A stretch of DNA of 64,000 nucleotides from Hypomesus transpacificus (Eukaryota; Chordata; Actinopteri; Osmeriformes; Osmeridae): assembly GCF_021917145.1 (NCBI RefSeq), contig NC_061072.1, positions 13,370,742 through 13,434,741 on the forward strand, in the 5' to 3' direction. The translations under genes were made by a program, and so were the position numbers. Positions within the stretch are counted from its first letter, which is position 1. Every line of letters begins with the position of its first letter. Shown in pieces: positions 10,358-22,253 of this stretch. The notes under the pieces are model-generated. The model was not told the origin of the DNA, made no database searches, and saw only the letters and a program-made list of their open reading frames with translations.

Positions 10358-13072
10358 ATGTATCGGTAAATATTGTACCCTTTAATAACATTTGTACACG
10401 TATGTTACTTTGTGGTGTTTATACTGTTTCTTTTTTACAAATATTTCGGCCTGCTTATGGTCTGTTTTCCAGAAATAAACTTGCGTGGGTATGCCTGTCT
10501 TTGCCCCTGATCCTGAGCCTTACAGTTTCTGGGGCAACGGACGAATTGATCAGGTCGGGTAGGTCATCTTAAGATTGATTTGAGGCCAAATTTTTGGGAA
10601 ATGTACATGATACTAATCGTACGTAATCAAATCAAACTAAATTGTCATGTTTTTCAGAAAATGTTGCAGGGAAGCTCCTATTTTATCAGAAGGAAGGCAA
10701 TGCCACGTATCTGCGGGACAGTGGAGAGCTGGCCTCCGAGATAACCACGGAGGCCATGTTTGAACTGTTCGATCCCAAGAATACTTTACGGACAGCGCAC
10801 TTCAGTTACACTTGGGACTTCGGAAACGGGTTTGTGGACTGCTTATCAAGCCGTGAATTTCCGGTTTACATTTCATAACTGAAACCGTCTTTTTTTTCTT
10901 TTGTTTTGTGAAGCGAGGTAATAAAGGGCTTCGAACCGTTTGTGAAATACAACTATATGGCATCAGGTAACTACACCCTGCGGCTCAGAGTGGGGGCCAA
11001 CGTCACCAAACCTGCCACCATACTGACCGGGGTTTATAGTATGGATGTCACGGTGCTGGGTATGTGGACCTATTAAAATATTTGAAATAAACAATTATTC
11101 TTTTTGTCTAGAATGATTGATGGGGGATGTAATGATTTGAAATAGTCTTGCATCAAAATCAGATAGCATTTTGTATGTTGAGGGTACCTGATTAAGTGGC
11201 ACTTTAACCGTCTGACTGTGTATCCATGTTTAAGGTGAAAAAGCATTAAATCTTTCTTTAGATGCCATCAAAAACATTGAGATGACAGGGCCTACTACCT
11301 ACCAGGTCTCTCAAAATACCAGTCTGGCTGTTCATGTGGATGGAAGGTTAGTGTGTGTGTCACAGTATCCAATTCATGGTATGTAACCAGTGCATGTTTA
11401 CTCCTTGTGGACCACTGCAAACAGAATATTCTTTGTGTTCTAACCCCCTCTCCTTTATTCATGCGTGTGTGTGTGTCCTTTCTTCATATACATCTGTGTG
11501 TGTGTGTGTGTGTGTGGACTCCCCAGTCCCCCTATGTGGGTGTGCTGGCGGATCCTGCCCAACTGTGTGACGGACACGGCGGTGGGGTGTCAGCTGACCA
11601 TGCTGTATGAGAACACACTTAAGCTGAAGCACACTTTCACCTCCACCGGCGTGCACTGCCTGGACATCAGCGCACGCAACGAAGTCAGCACGCTGCAGAC
11701 CTCCTACAGCTTCTTCGTCAGGAGGGCCCGTAAGCTGTTTCTGGCTCTGCATTATTAGGAAGAAATCATGTACCTTTGCCACATTATGTCACAGAAGACC
11801 CCTGGGGTGCTGACAAAGTCATTGTCATAGTTACAGTCTATGATAGAATTTGATGAGAAAGTAGGTCTGGAAATATGACCATTAAGGACAGCCTAGAAAG
11901 AGGACTGAACAGGTCCTGCTGATGAGATCGGAAGAAAATCATTTCCCCCTTGCCATGCTCGCCCATCTGCTGCCCTCCCTTCTTTTCTGTTTAGAAGGTC
12001 TCAATGGTCCTTTACACTGAGATTGAAGTGTTCACGTTTTACAACAGTACTTTACTACGTCAGAATGCCTTCAGAATCATACTGAGGAATCAGTTCAACC
12101 CCAGCTAGACCAGACTAGTTCAGCCCAGCCAGGGCAGCACATGTCCTCTATGGCAGATGCATTGGTCACCCTATAACTCCTGCTGGGAATTCATTGGGTA
12201 GTCTGAAGAACTTGTGACCAGGTTGTAATCAAGAACAATAGGGTCTTTAACACCAAGAGTATCAGTGACATTTTTCGAAGAGGTACCCGAGGTACTGTTT
12301 GGGTGGGGGTGCGTGCGGAGGGGAGTTAGGTCAGCAGTTAAGAGCAACCTTCTAAATGGAACCAGCGTGACATACACTCCCGATTTAAAAACTGTGAACG
12401 CCATCATGACCTCCATTTCATCCTCAGCTTCAGGGAATCAACTGCCTACTAGCAGCATGTTCTCTCTGTGTTTCCTTACAGCCTTCAGTAACCTGTTCTT
12501 CATCCTGCCCTGCGGAGCCGTCCTCGTGGCAACATTCTGCTTCATTGCAGTGGTTGCCTGTCGTCCTTGGCGTGGAAACAAGATGAAGCTGAAGGTAGGG
12601 AGGAGAGACACCAGGACTTACTTGCTGCATTCACTTGCAATCCCTAAGCTGACGTGCTTAGTACTGTTTGTAATATGGTATTGCTGTCACCTATCCACGG
12701 CTTTTTCTGTGTGAACATTAGGAAGACGTTAGTGTATTGTACTAGGTGTCAAGTTTGGGGAGGTGTTTCACAACCTGACCACAAGGGGGCGAACAACACA
12801 AACACTGGAAAGAGAAACACCAATGCCATTCAGCATCTCTTTGTGTGTGTGTGTTTCTACAGATGGCTGCATTCTCCAGAGGGCACACCTTCACTAAGAT
12901 GGAGCTGCGGTCCCAGCAGGAGGCCCCTGGACCCTCCTCCCGCTGCTCCTCCATCCAGCCCTCGTCTGCAGGGAGAGCAGAGAGGCAGCCCCTCATCATG
13001 CAGCACGGAACACGCCCCACCCTCTACCAGACCTCACCCCCTCTCCTTCTGCTCTGTCCAAATGAGTGTTAG
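10358..13072 (+). CDS. tmem130: TMEM130, PKD-domain single-pass membrane protein
   Basis: Exons 10658-10829, 10914-11059, 11262-11346, 11527-11729, 12482-12594 and 12863-13072 join in frame with GT-AG borders. They give the TMEM130 pattern: a PKD-type Ig-like fold (LRTAHFSYTWDFGNG), a PPMWVCWRILPNC segment (human GSPPLTVCWRLKPEC), a membrane span (FFILPCGAVLVATFCFIAVV) and a basic cytoplasmic tail (CRPWRGNKMKLK). Two further exons are tentative: 10358-10365 (ATG TAT CG) and 10473-10558. They are in matching phase and give a good signal peptide (MYRNKLAWVCLSLPLILSLT). The total is then 340 residues, about 95 fewer than human, because the N-terminal extracellular part is missing or not found. 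The function of TMEM130 is not established. PMEL/GPNMB also carry PKD domains, but the C-terminal half and the neighbours favour TMEM130. Confidence 0.8.
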
Positions 13073-13519
13073 AAAGGTCACACAACCTCACACTTATCGG
13101 TTTCCGTCCGAGAGCTCCCATTATAACTATTTTAAATGTATATACAAATTATTATATTAAAACTTATAAGTGTTTTTTTTCCAACTATTCAATGTAACAG
13201 GTTTTTCCGCAGGAAGTGTGTCAAGAGTCCAAGGGTAATGTAGTGTATTGGGTCTCTACGGTGATGAATGATGACTGTCAGTTGCTTGGTGGGGAGGGAT
13301 CTTAATGGTGGACACCTGGGGGCTGCGGCATAAACCAATCACAGACCTTGGTGAGAGAAGAACACTGATGTGTGAGCACTGTTATGTGATTAATGAGAAC
13401 GACCTTGAGGCCCACAGGCATGAGTTGCCTGGAACCTGCAGCGGCTTTGCATCAGCACAAACTGAACTTGCTCAATATTTTGTCATTTGTACATGTACAA
13501 TTGAGTGGACTTGGATGTC

Positions 13520-13525
13520 AATAAA
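13520..13525 (+). terminator. Candidate TMEM130 poly(A) signal
   Basis: AATAAA about 450 bp after the TMEM130 stop and the first good hexamer in that direction. Cleavage a short distance downstream is expected but not proven. Confidence 0.4.
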
Positions 13526-14024
13526 GGAATAGTTCTATATGAATAGGAGAGCTTATTACTCCCAAACTGTGTTCAACATCCCTGTCGATTTGTGATTGCC
13601 ATACCTTCTGTTCCAGATGCTTTTGTGTCTTAATCATGGTTTATTGGTTGTGCACAGCTACCTATGTGAGAATGTAATACCTACAGTTCCACTCTGTAGG
13701 GTTTGACATTCCACTCCACAGTGTAGTTGAGGAGACATATGTGAAAGTATGAGCAGCACAGTGTTTACAAGGACAGATAAGTACCAAAACGATGCTGACC
13801 ATTACCCACATACTGAATCACAACAGACTCTTCTGTTTAACAGCCACATGGTCAAGCAACTGCTCTGTCCATTTACCTGTATACAGGAAAGCGAGAGTAT
13901 GTTGCTCATGAATGTGCATTTATCTTGTATGCTTTGCCACTTCATTATTGATTGTCATTTCTGCAAGTATGTTAAGCACAGTTTTAGAACAGGACAAAGC
14001 AGACAGGACTTTGAATCATATTCA

Positions 14025-14387
14025 CTCTGGAGTACAGACAGGTCTTTGGAGTACAGACAGGTCTCTGGAGTACAGACAGGTTTCTGGAGTACAGACAGGT
14101 CTCTGGAGTACAGACAGGTCTTTGGAGTACAGACAGGTCTCTGGAATACAGACAGGTCTTTGGAGTACAGACAGGTCTCTGGAGTACAGACAGGTCTCTG
14201 GAGTACAGAAAGGTCTTTGGAGTACAGACAGGTCTCTGGAGTACAGACAGGTCTCTGGAGTACAGACAGGTCTTTGGAGTACAGACAGGTCTCTGGAGTA
14301 CAGACAGGTCTCTGGAGTACAGACAGGTCTTTGGAGTACAGACAGGTCTTTGGAGTACAGACAGGTCTCTGGAGTACAGACAGGTCT
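14025..14387. repeat. 19-bp minisatellite, about 19 copies
   Basis: Tandem repeat of CTCTGGAGTACAGACAGGT, with CTCT/CTTT variants at the start of units and few other changes. It lies between the convergent TMEM130 and NPTX2 genes. Because 19 is not a multiple of three and no frame contains a stop, it generates spurious long open frames on both strands. Confidence 0.97.
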
Positions 14388-15411
14388 GCTGTCCAGAGGT
14401 ATTTGTTCAGGGGGTTTTGTATAGTGGTGTGTAGGAGGGACTGGCTTGAGCCCTGAGCTGCTCATCTCATTAGTGTGGCTAATGAACATGAGCAGAGGAC
14501 ACCTGCAGGAGTTCAGCTCTTCCTGCCTAAGCTACAGCCTTCATCCTGCTGTCATAAACACCTCTCCACACACACTCACATTCACTTTTGACACCCAGCT
14601 CATCTCGTTTACATTGTCTGAAGACAATTGACTTCAAAGATATCATAAGCAATTAAGGGATCCTACACACATAAAATGCAGTTGCATCAATAAACAGCAT
14701 TTTTGGTAGTTTTGTTTTAATTTCTTTAATATGATATATCATTGGCAGATCATTAAGGATTGATTCACAAAGCATCAAATCCTGCAAAGCACATCTGGTA
14801 CCTTGTCTTCAGAAGGCCACATAAGAAGTTTGCACAGTATCCTGAGCACAACTTTACAACTGGACAAAATACAGAACATGGATGGAAAAAAAACTTACAG
14901 TTAAATACTTACAGTTAAATACTTCTAAACCATAAAAATTGACTATACAAAGCAAAATATGTTGCAATCAATTTTGGGGTTTTAAATCCAGTACACATTA
15001 AATATTGACATAAAACCAAGCATAAATTTGACAGAGGAAAATTACATTTCCAATACACAAGGGTACTATTTACTTCCGACTAGAACAGACAGGCATTGTG
15101 GTGGATGTTGGGTATTGAAAACAGTATGGGTAAAAACACATATCTATGACAAAGCCTAATAATAACCAAAGCTGTCTTAACTCATTACTGTTGTAAATAG
15201 GTTGTAAACGTAATGATTGCATATAAACTGCATCAATGGGTATCTGGATAGAGGGATTAATTGAGTATTACTCTAGTTCTTCTCAGCACTGGTTCCTGTC
15301 CTCTCACCTCAGACAGACTGTTAATCTGCCTTCAGCCCACACCCACACAACACGCAAACACAGGTCACATGGCAAAGCCAATGCTGTGTGTCTAGTCTGG
15401 ATGGAAACTGA

Positions 15412-15444
<33 letters not shown>

Positions 15445-15446
15445 GT

Positions 15447-15480
<34 letters not shown>

Positions 15481-15973
15481 TGTGTGATTATCTCAATGCA
15501 GTGTAGTTCAACCATACTCTGTCTTTCTTCCTTTTCCTTATCGACATCAAATGTTTTACTCACGATGGTTACGGTCCAACCACAATTGAAACGCAATTAT
15601 TAGAGAATGCAAATTTCTGAGTCAAAGTCTTCATCTGGCTGATACAACGAGGTGTCACAGCTATCCAAACACATCACATTAGGCAACATCAAAGTCTTTG
15701 TTTTTCTGACATAGGCCTACATCAAAGCTATTGAAATAAAAGCCATTATTTTGAGTGAAAAGGTTGACGTGAAATCTACCATTGTCAGGTGTTCCACCGT
15801 TAGGTCTAAAAATAGTGCAGACACATCAATACGCAGAAATAACACTTGAAAAGGTAATAAGAAAAACGTTGATTAACCTCTGGGTTTGCAACTTCATGAC
15901 TTCTCCTTTGATATCATTGTCAGTGGTGGTGATCCAGGTCTGTAACAGACAGAGCCCCGTTGAGCTAGCCCCC
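14388..15973. other. Probable NPTX2 3' UTR and convergent intergenic DNA
   Basis: AT-rich, non-coding. The part next to 15973 should be NPTX2 3' UTR (minus strand). No unambiguous poly(A) hexamer was picked. It contains a (GT)n microsatellite at about 15413-15477. Confidence 0.5.
15413..15477. repeat. (GT)n microsatellite with GGGT interruptions
   Basis: About 65 bp of GT dinucleotides, broken twice by GTGGGTG, in the probable NPTX2 3' UTR. Confidence 0.95.
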
Positions 15974-18900
15974 CTAGGACTCAGGCAGCCGGTCCTGACA
16001 CAGCTCCAGGGGGATCTTGGAGGCTCCACGCCCAAACACCTCCACATTGGAGTCCAGCCAGGACACCACGTTCCCAGGGGTGTAGGAGGAGCAGTTGGCC
16101 ATGTTCTGGATCTCCACAGACTTCAGGACACGGTCCCAGATGTTGACCTGGCTCAGCTCCCCCACAAAGGCCTGCGTGGCGTCGAAGCGTCCACCTACTA
16201 CATCCTGTTGAGGCCATAAACGACAGGCCTCGTTAAGACAACAATAACAATCATCATCCCCTCATTCTCGGTCCGACTGGAAGCGGCCTGCTACAGGCCA
16301 GAACATTGCCCAGCTACGTGCTAGCTACCGGCCAGTTTAGCAGCAGGCAAGCTAAAGGCTAACTAGCTACAGAGGAAGCTATGTATTAGCTAGATATTTT
16401 TCATGCTAGTAACAAACTAGCTTTTTATCAGGGTAGACTATAGTGATAAACACAAGTTACAGGTGCTAGAGGGCTGGCAAGCTACTAGCCAAGCTGTCGG
16501 CCAGTTGCATTGCAATACCTCTATCTCAAATACAGAGGCTGAGAAATAGATGAGAAATGGATATCCATGACAACTCCCCTAATCATCTATAAATTGCTTC
16601 AAGATTTCAGACTACTTAGCTGTTTTTATAGCACTCACATCTATTTTTACTGTACAGTTTTCCTCACATACTGTATCATAGCAACAGAAACCATGAGCCA
16701 GTGACCTCACCTGTTCCTGGCCCAAGATGATGGCCCCCCCAGGCTTGATGGGGTGCCAGGGGGCCAGGTTGTCTCCAGCACCCAGCTTCTGCCCGTCCTG
16801 GTAGGCCTCCCACAGGCCGTCCCTAGTGGTCCAGGTGATGCAGATGTGGTGCCACCTCCCGTCACGCACAGACAGGGGCAGCTGGGCCACCTGGACAGGT
16901 CAGAACATGGCCATAAGAGAATGTTTTCTAACAACATGATTACCATTATGGTTATTGTGACACTAGAATATATAGGAAGGCAACTCCATCGTTTCAATAT
17001 AGTTACAATGACTGAATAAATACAATTAATGTTTTCTGAGACATGGTTGCAATGTAATACATGTTTGAACACCCGTAGGTATGATTTATCTGTGCTGCAA
17101 TCAATAATGCTCAGGTTTAAATGAAATAACAGAAAGAGAAATAAATTGATTTAAATGGATGTAGGATTGTAAGTGTACCACATCTACTGCCACACAAAGA
17201 GAGACCGGAAGAAAGTGAACAGACTGTTATAGGTCAGGGTCTTCAGCAGTCCCTCAAATTAGAAAGCAGTAGAAAGAGCCCTTGAACTACCGGAGCTGCT
17301 TTGGCAGTCTGGCTTCAAAGGAATTATCAGTTAACAACAAACATCCAGAAACATCCTCCAGAAATGTTCCTAAAACCCATCACCATATAAATTGCATAGA
17401 TTTTGAACTGGTTTGCTTTCTATTGAGGCTGTCCCACGGGTGCTGAAAACACAACTGCGTTGGAGTGCTTCTGTGACCCATGTGTTTGGAACCTTCACAC
17501 TGTGCATCGTGATGAACCCAGGACCCCTCAAGCCCTCACCTTGTCATTGATGAGCAGCTCAATGGGGTTGTTGCCCCACTCAATGAGCACAATCTCATTC
17601 GCCTGTCCTGGTACCCCATAGGAGAAGGGCGTTCCAATGCCAGGGCTGGCGCTGGACTTGAGCCACATGCAGAGCGTGAAGGCATACATCTCAGGCATGC
17701 TCTTAGTGATGCGTCCGTACAGGTAGTTGGTACGCAGAGGCAGGGACAGCTTGAACTGCTCCGGGGACTTGAAATCCCCAGGTCCTTCAGGGAAACAAGA
17801 GAGAATATCAGTGGGTTGGTGTATTCCCTTGTAAGCTGTACACATAAGATTATTTTTCTTGTGGGATAACCTTCTCTGTAAACTCCTTGGATAAACTGTA
17901 TTGCTGTATTGTAGAGAACCACATGGGTGGACTGGCTATAAATAAAACCCTTGTGTTCTTTAATACCTTCAAGGACAGGAAATAGTTTCTCAGAATGTAC
18001 AACTGTCGAACCCTCGGAGATGGGAGGAATTATTTCGACTAAGAGTGATAAGTAGGGTCTGGGGTTTGTCAGGCTTTGCGATAGGATGTTCTGTAATGGT
18101 GAAGACCCACATTCTGAGTGAATGAATAGCTGTGAGTCAGGGGGCCTGAGAGAAGGGGGGGTGAGCACGTAACACGCTAATTACTGAATAGGTCATCCTT
18201 CCTGTGTATGTATGTGTGTGCGTGTGGACACCATCATCATGTGTGGTTACGTGTCTGTGTCTGGATTTGAAGCATCACGCGTGAAGCGCGTGAATGTAGA
18301 CAACATCCATTTGGTGTGTAGAGTATCGTGTGTGTGTGTGTGTGTACCTTTCTCCAGCTCATTGATCCTCTCCAGGAGAGAGTTTAGAGTGCTCTCTGTC
18401 CTCTGGCGGTGGGCTGTGGTCTCGTTGTAGAGCAGGTACTTCTCCTCCTCCAGACTGCTCACCTTCTGGAGCAGCTGCTTCTCCAGGTCGCCCAGGCGAC
18501 GCTGCAGCAGGTCACGTAGCTCGCTGGGGAACGTTGTCCCAGACGAGTTGGCTCTCATCTGCTGTTGCTGGGGGAGACACGCCAGACACACAGACAATGA
18601 CAGGGAGCGTTTAATAAAACAGGAAGCATCGGCGACTTCCCCTGAGGGAGGTTGATGTCTCCAGTCAGAGTGAAGTTGCGGATGTTGACCCGAGAAAGGG
18701 ATTCGTTGGTTGACTCAACTGGTAGAAGGTTGTGGTAGATCTCACCAGTGTCCCCAGTGATGCTGTGTCCAATCAAATGCATTACTGTTGTTATTGATCC
18801 CTGACGTGCTGTTACCATGACCACAGTCATTACAATAGGACATATTAATTGATCATACGCTGTGTGATGTTTTTGGAAATCCTCTAGCACAAGGAAGGTC

Positions 18901-19998
18901 GTACACTTTCAAAATCCACTCAGTTGTTTAACTACTTCACACATTCATTCATTTCCTAAACCTGTTAATCTATTACAATCTTATCACCAACTGTTGTTGT
19001 TAATATCAGAGAATAGGAGATTGGAAGCACCATTTCTTAGCAGGAATTTTATTAGTTGAGTTTAAATTGAATTTGGCTCTTGGGTAGATTTCACCAAGCT
19101 GGCTAGGACAAGACTGTTGGTTTCTCGTCATGTGCCACCGTGGAGCAGAGCTAAAGGTTACCAATCATGTACCTTTCATGAGTGGTAAGATATTGTACAT
19201 AAATACAAGGAAATTACCTTGAACATCTACCAGGACATTGGGGATTGGGGAGAATTGGGGTGAATTTGATCACCTATGCGTAACGGGAGTTTTAATGGTA
19301 ATCGGTTTAGAACACCGACGCCTCCGCATTCTTCTAGAAATAGATAAGCACTACTCCAAATGGTGTATTGAATCTCAGCTTGTTCACTGCTTTAGACATG
19401 TTGAGGCGTTATAAACAGTTTGGGTACCATATGTACAATACATTTTGATTTATTTGAAAAACATTTTTAAACAGGCTGCACTACACTGTATTTTTATGGT
19501 CAACGCATTCCATTTTTACGCGTTCCGGTGCACCTTATGTCTTTGCGAACAACATACCTCCAGATTCTCCAGCCTATCCTTTAAACTCTGCATGGTCTTC
19601 CCCAAGGCGTCGATTGTGTCGTTGGGGTCTCTTGGGACGTCACCCATCGTATTCTGGTTGTCCTTACTCCAAGACCCCGTGTCGAACTTGCCTCCTGCAG
19701 AAGCCGACGACTCACAAAGAGAGAGCTTGGTGGTCAACTCATTGATGGTGCCGAGTTGGTTGACTATCGTCTCTTTCTGTTGTTGAATTGTCTCCCGAAG
19801 CTGCATGACAGTGTTCCTTAGCTCCTCTTCCTGGCCTGCTGTACTCACTTCGGGCAAAATAGTCACTGGGCAACTGGTGTCGGTGTTGATAGGTATAGCT
19901 CGGCACAGGTACCGGGTTCCAGTGTCCTCTTGGCCGAGCGCAAAATGCGCACAGTTTAGTGCGTAAAAGCACAAAAAACTACACGCAAGGGAAAACAT
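15974..19998 (-). CDS. nptx2: NPTX2, neuronal pentraxin 2 (NARP), complete
   Basis: Five minus-strand exons: 19558-19998, 18348-18567, 17540-17784, 16711-16890 and 15974-16204. They join in frame to 438 residues (human 431). ATG is at 19996-19998, and the signal peptide starts MFSLACSFLCFYALNCAHFA. The coiled-coil oligomerisation region follows (LRETIQQQKETI; LQRRLGDLEKQLLQKVSSLE). The pentraxin domain begins around residue 222 (FKLSLPLRTNYLYGRI) and carries the family signature HHICITWTT (H-x-C-x-T-W-T). Asn-glycosylation sequons include NDT, NSS, NET and NCS. NPTX2 is secreted at excitatory synapses, where it oligomerises with NPTX1/NPTXR and clusters AMPA receptors. NPTX1 was considered, but the exon-2 and exon-3 sequence (SAHRQ/TAHRQ, GIGTPFSY) and the neighbourhood favour NPTX2. 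All introns have canonical borders. Confidence 0.95.
16295..16505. repeat. AGCTAG/GCTAG-rich low-complexity stretch in NPTX2 intron 4
   Basis: A dense run of short palindromic words (GCTAGC, AGCTA, CTAGCT) spread over about 200 bp with no fixed period. It is non-coding and its origin is unclear. Confidence 0.6.
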
Positions 19999-20367
19999 AC
20001 CGGTACAAATTATGGTCGGAAGGTAAAGTGAAATTAAGTGCTTCCTACCTTACGAAAACGACTTTCAAATAATTTGGGTATGGTTTACAAAGAAAACAAT
20101 GGACTACACGGAATCCCATTGTGATCGTCAATTTAAACGTGGACGTTTCATTAGTTTATTACTTCTGTAGCATTTAACCAGCGTCAAGGCTACAACCCTC
20201 CGGTAAATCCACGTAATGTGGCGAGACTAACAGGTCTATTCCTAGCGGTGTCAAACGTTACGCGCGGTGGGTTGCTAATAGGAGAGCGACTGTTGGTTAA
20301 TACGATTAGACTACTGCCAAGCATTAGGTGTTACCCAGGGAGGCTTTCTTGGTTGGCTATAGTATGT

Positions 20368-20375
20368 TGACGTCA
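20368..20375. promoter_or_regulatory. Palindromic CRE upstream of NPTX2
   Basis: TGACGTCA, a perfect CREB/ATF site, lies about 370 bp upstream of the NPTX2 ATG. NPTX2 (Narp) is known as an activity-induced immediate-early gene, so CREB control fits. Function here is inferred. Confidence 0.55.
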
Positions 20376-20934
20376 CTAACTCGTAGGTCAGAAAGGACTG
20401 GATTGCATTTTGTTTTGACATAACCATTTATAACATGTTTAAAATAGAACCAGACATCATGTCTAAAATGTTCACGTCTCAGTAGACTGGGAAGAAATGA
20501 CATTTGAAGTCATACAGGTTCAATTGGTCAGAAGACTAAACATTGGGTATCTATCTATGAAGTGAGCCTCAGGTGTGATCCTTGTGCCTCTTGTGAGCAC
20601 ACTGTGTGAGGGTTACAGGTCAATAGATTGGTGCTCTGTTACCATGACAGACTCAGTGGGATGGTTCTAGCTATCCTGGACTGACATCTGGAGTCTTGAA
20701 AGGTGTGATTAAACTCATCAGATTCATAGACAATACATATTCTCATGGTAAAAAAAAATGACATTAGACATCTAAATACAATGTGTCTCACAGAATGGGG
20801 TTGACTGGGTTCAGAGGATCATTTATTTTTTTACATGGGATTAACCTGGAGTTTATCTTGTACCTAACCATGAAAAACTGTCCCATTATGGTTTACCTAC
20901 AGGATAAATAGATCAGGATACATTTAGATAAAAA

Positions 20935-21347
20935 CACTATATTGCCAAAAATATTCGCTCGTCTGCCTTCACACGCATACAAACGTGAGTGACATTCTTA
21001 AACCATAGGATTTAATATGATGTCGGGACACTCTTTGCTGCTATAATAGCTTCAACTCTTCTAGGAAGAATTTCCACAAGGTTTAGGAGTGTGTTTATGG
21101 GAATGTTTGACCATTCTTCCAGAAATGCATTTGTGAGGTCAGACAGATGTTGGACGAGAAGGCCTGGCTCGCAGTCTCCACTCTAATTCATCCCAAAGGT
21201 GTTCTATCGGGTTGAGGTCAGGACTCAGCAGGCCAGTCAAGTTCTTCAACACCAAACTCGCTCATCCATGTCTTTATGGCCCTTGCTTTGTGCACCTGAA
21301 TTCAATGATTTGGATAGGTGAGTGAATACTTCTGGCAATAAAGTGTA
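20935..21347 (-). mobile_element. Tc1/mariner-derived MITE
   Basis: Inverted ends CACTATATTGCCAAAAATAT and, read inverted from 21347, TACACTTTATTGCCAGAAGT. Between them is the minus-strand 3' part of a fish Tc1-like transposase gene (motifs around GGTGTTCTATCGGGTTGAGG, encoding the inverse of the PDLNPIE region). The centre has been deleted, leaving 413 bp and no usable frame. TA flanks are clear only on the right. Confidence 0.8.
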
Positions 21348-22012
21348 TAAACTGTCTGCACTTCTATGACATCTCCCTGGATAATCTTAGTCACCTGGAA
21401 TTAAACCAGATATGATCTATGAGCTACATGTTCACAGCAGCAACGGATGTGAAGGTAAACAATTAGCAGCAACAACTGCCTGCTTGGTCATGCTGTGAAA
21501 GGCCAATTGCGTTCTACCCAGTGGGGGTTTGGACAGGAAACTGTACCGCAGTAGGGTGACTTTGACGATGGCTTACCAGCCTGCCAGTATGTGGGAAACT
21601 AATTAGTGATCTGTGACACACTGGTAGTGTGCCTCAGATGAGAATAAATTATATCTACCTGCAGTCGGAACAGACACAGCATGGGATTATGGAGATGGGG
21701 ATCCTGGTTGGCTGAGTACTGGAAGTATGCATGGTATCATACTATACTGAATAACGTAAGGACATAGCATTTTCCAGTCATGTAGAAATTGTATACACAG
21801 TCTTGTTTACATTCAGATAAGGAACTGTGAAGTCATTGGCTGCTTGGAAACTTGGTATAATCCAATGAGAGGATAAACAATAATGATCTGGTAATCCCAA
21901 CCGTTTCATAATCTACATCACTAATCTCTTCCTCTTTGCCTCATCCAGCCACCAAACCACTAAGGTGTAACAATTAATGAGGAGGATTTACCTAAAGAAA
22001 GAAAGAAACAGA

Positions 22013-22076
22013 GCGAGAGAGAGAGAGCGAGAAAGAGTGAGTGAGAGAGAAAGAGAGAGAGACAACGAGAGAGAGA

Positions 22077-22158
<82 letters not shown>

Positions 22159-22178
22159 AGAGAGAGAAAGAAAGAGAG

Positions 22179-22253
<75 letters not shown>
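22013..22253. repeat. (GA)n tract, about 240 bp
   Basis: Nearly pure GA/GAAA purine tract on the plus strand. It is mirror-symmetric and capable of triplex (H-DNA) formation. Encoded Arg-Glu and Leu-Ser repeats are artefacts. Confidence 0.97.

Noticed and set aside
10473..10558. PMEL/GPNMB-like exon in another frame (PDPEPYSFWGNG)
   Set aside because: Its frame meets a stop directly after the only weak donor, and its phase does not join 10658; the signal-peptide frame fits better.
12265..12714. A separate 149-residue membrane protein gene
   Set aside because: It is TMEM130 exon 7 (12482-12594) read through into both flanking introns.
14025..14387. CRISPR-like array
   Set aside because: Units are head-to-tail with no spacers, in a vertebrate genome; it is a minisatellite.
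14022..14489. A 150-235-residue repeat protein on either strand
   Set aside because: The 19-bp minisatellite lacks stops in all frames by chance; both strands are equally open and there is no non-repeat domain.
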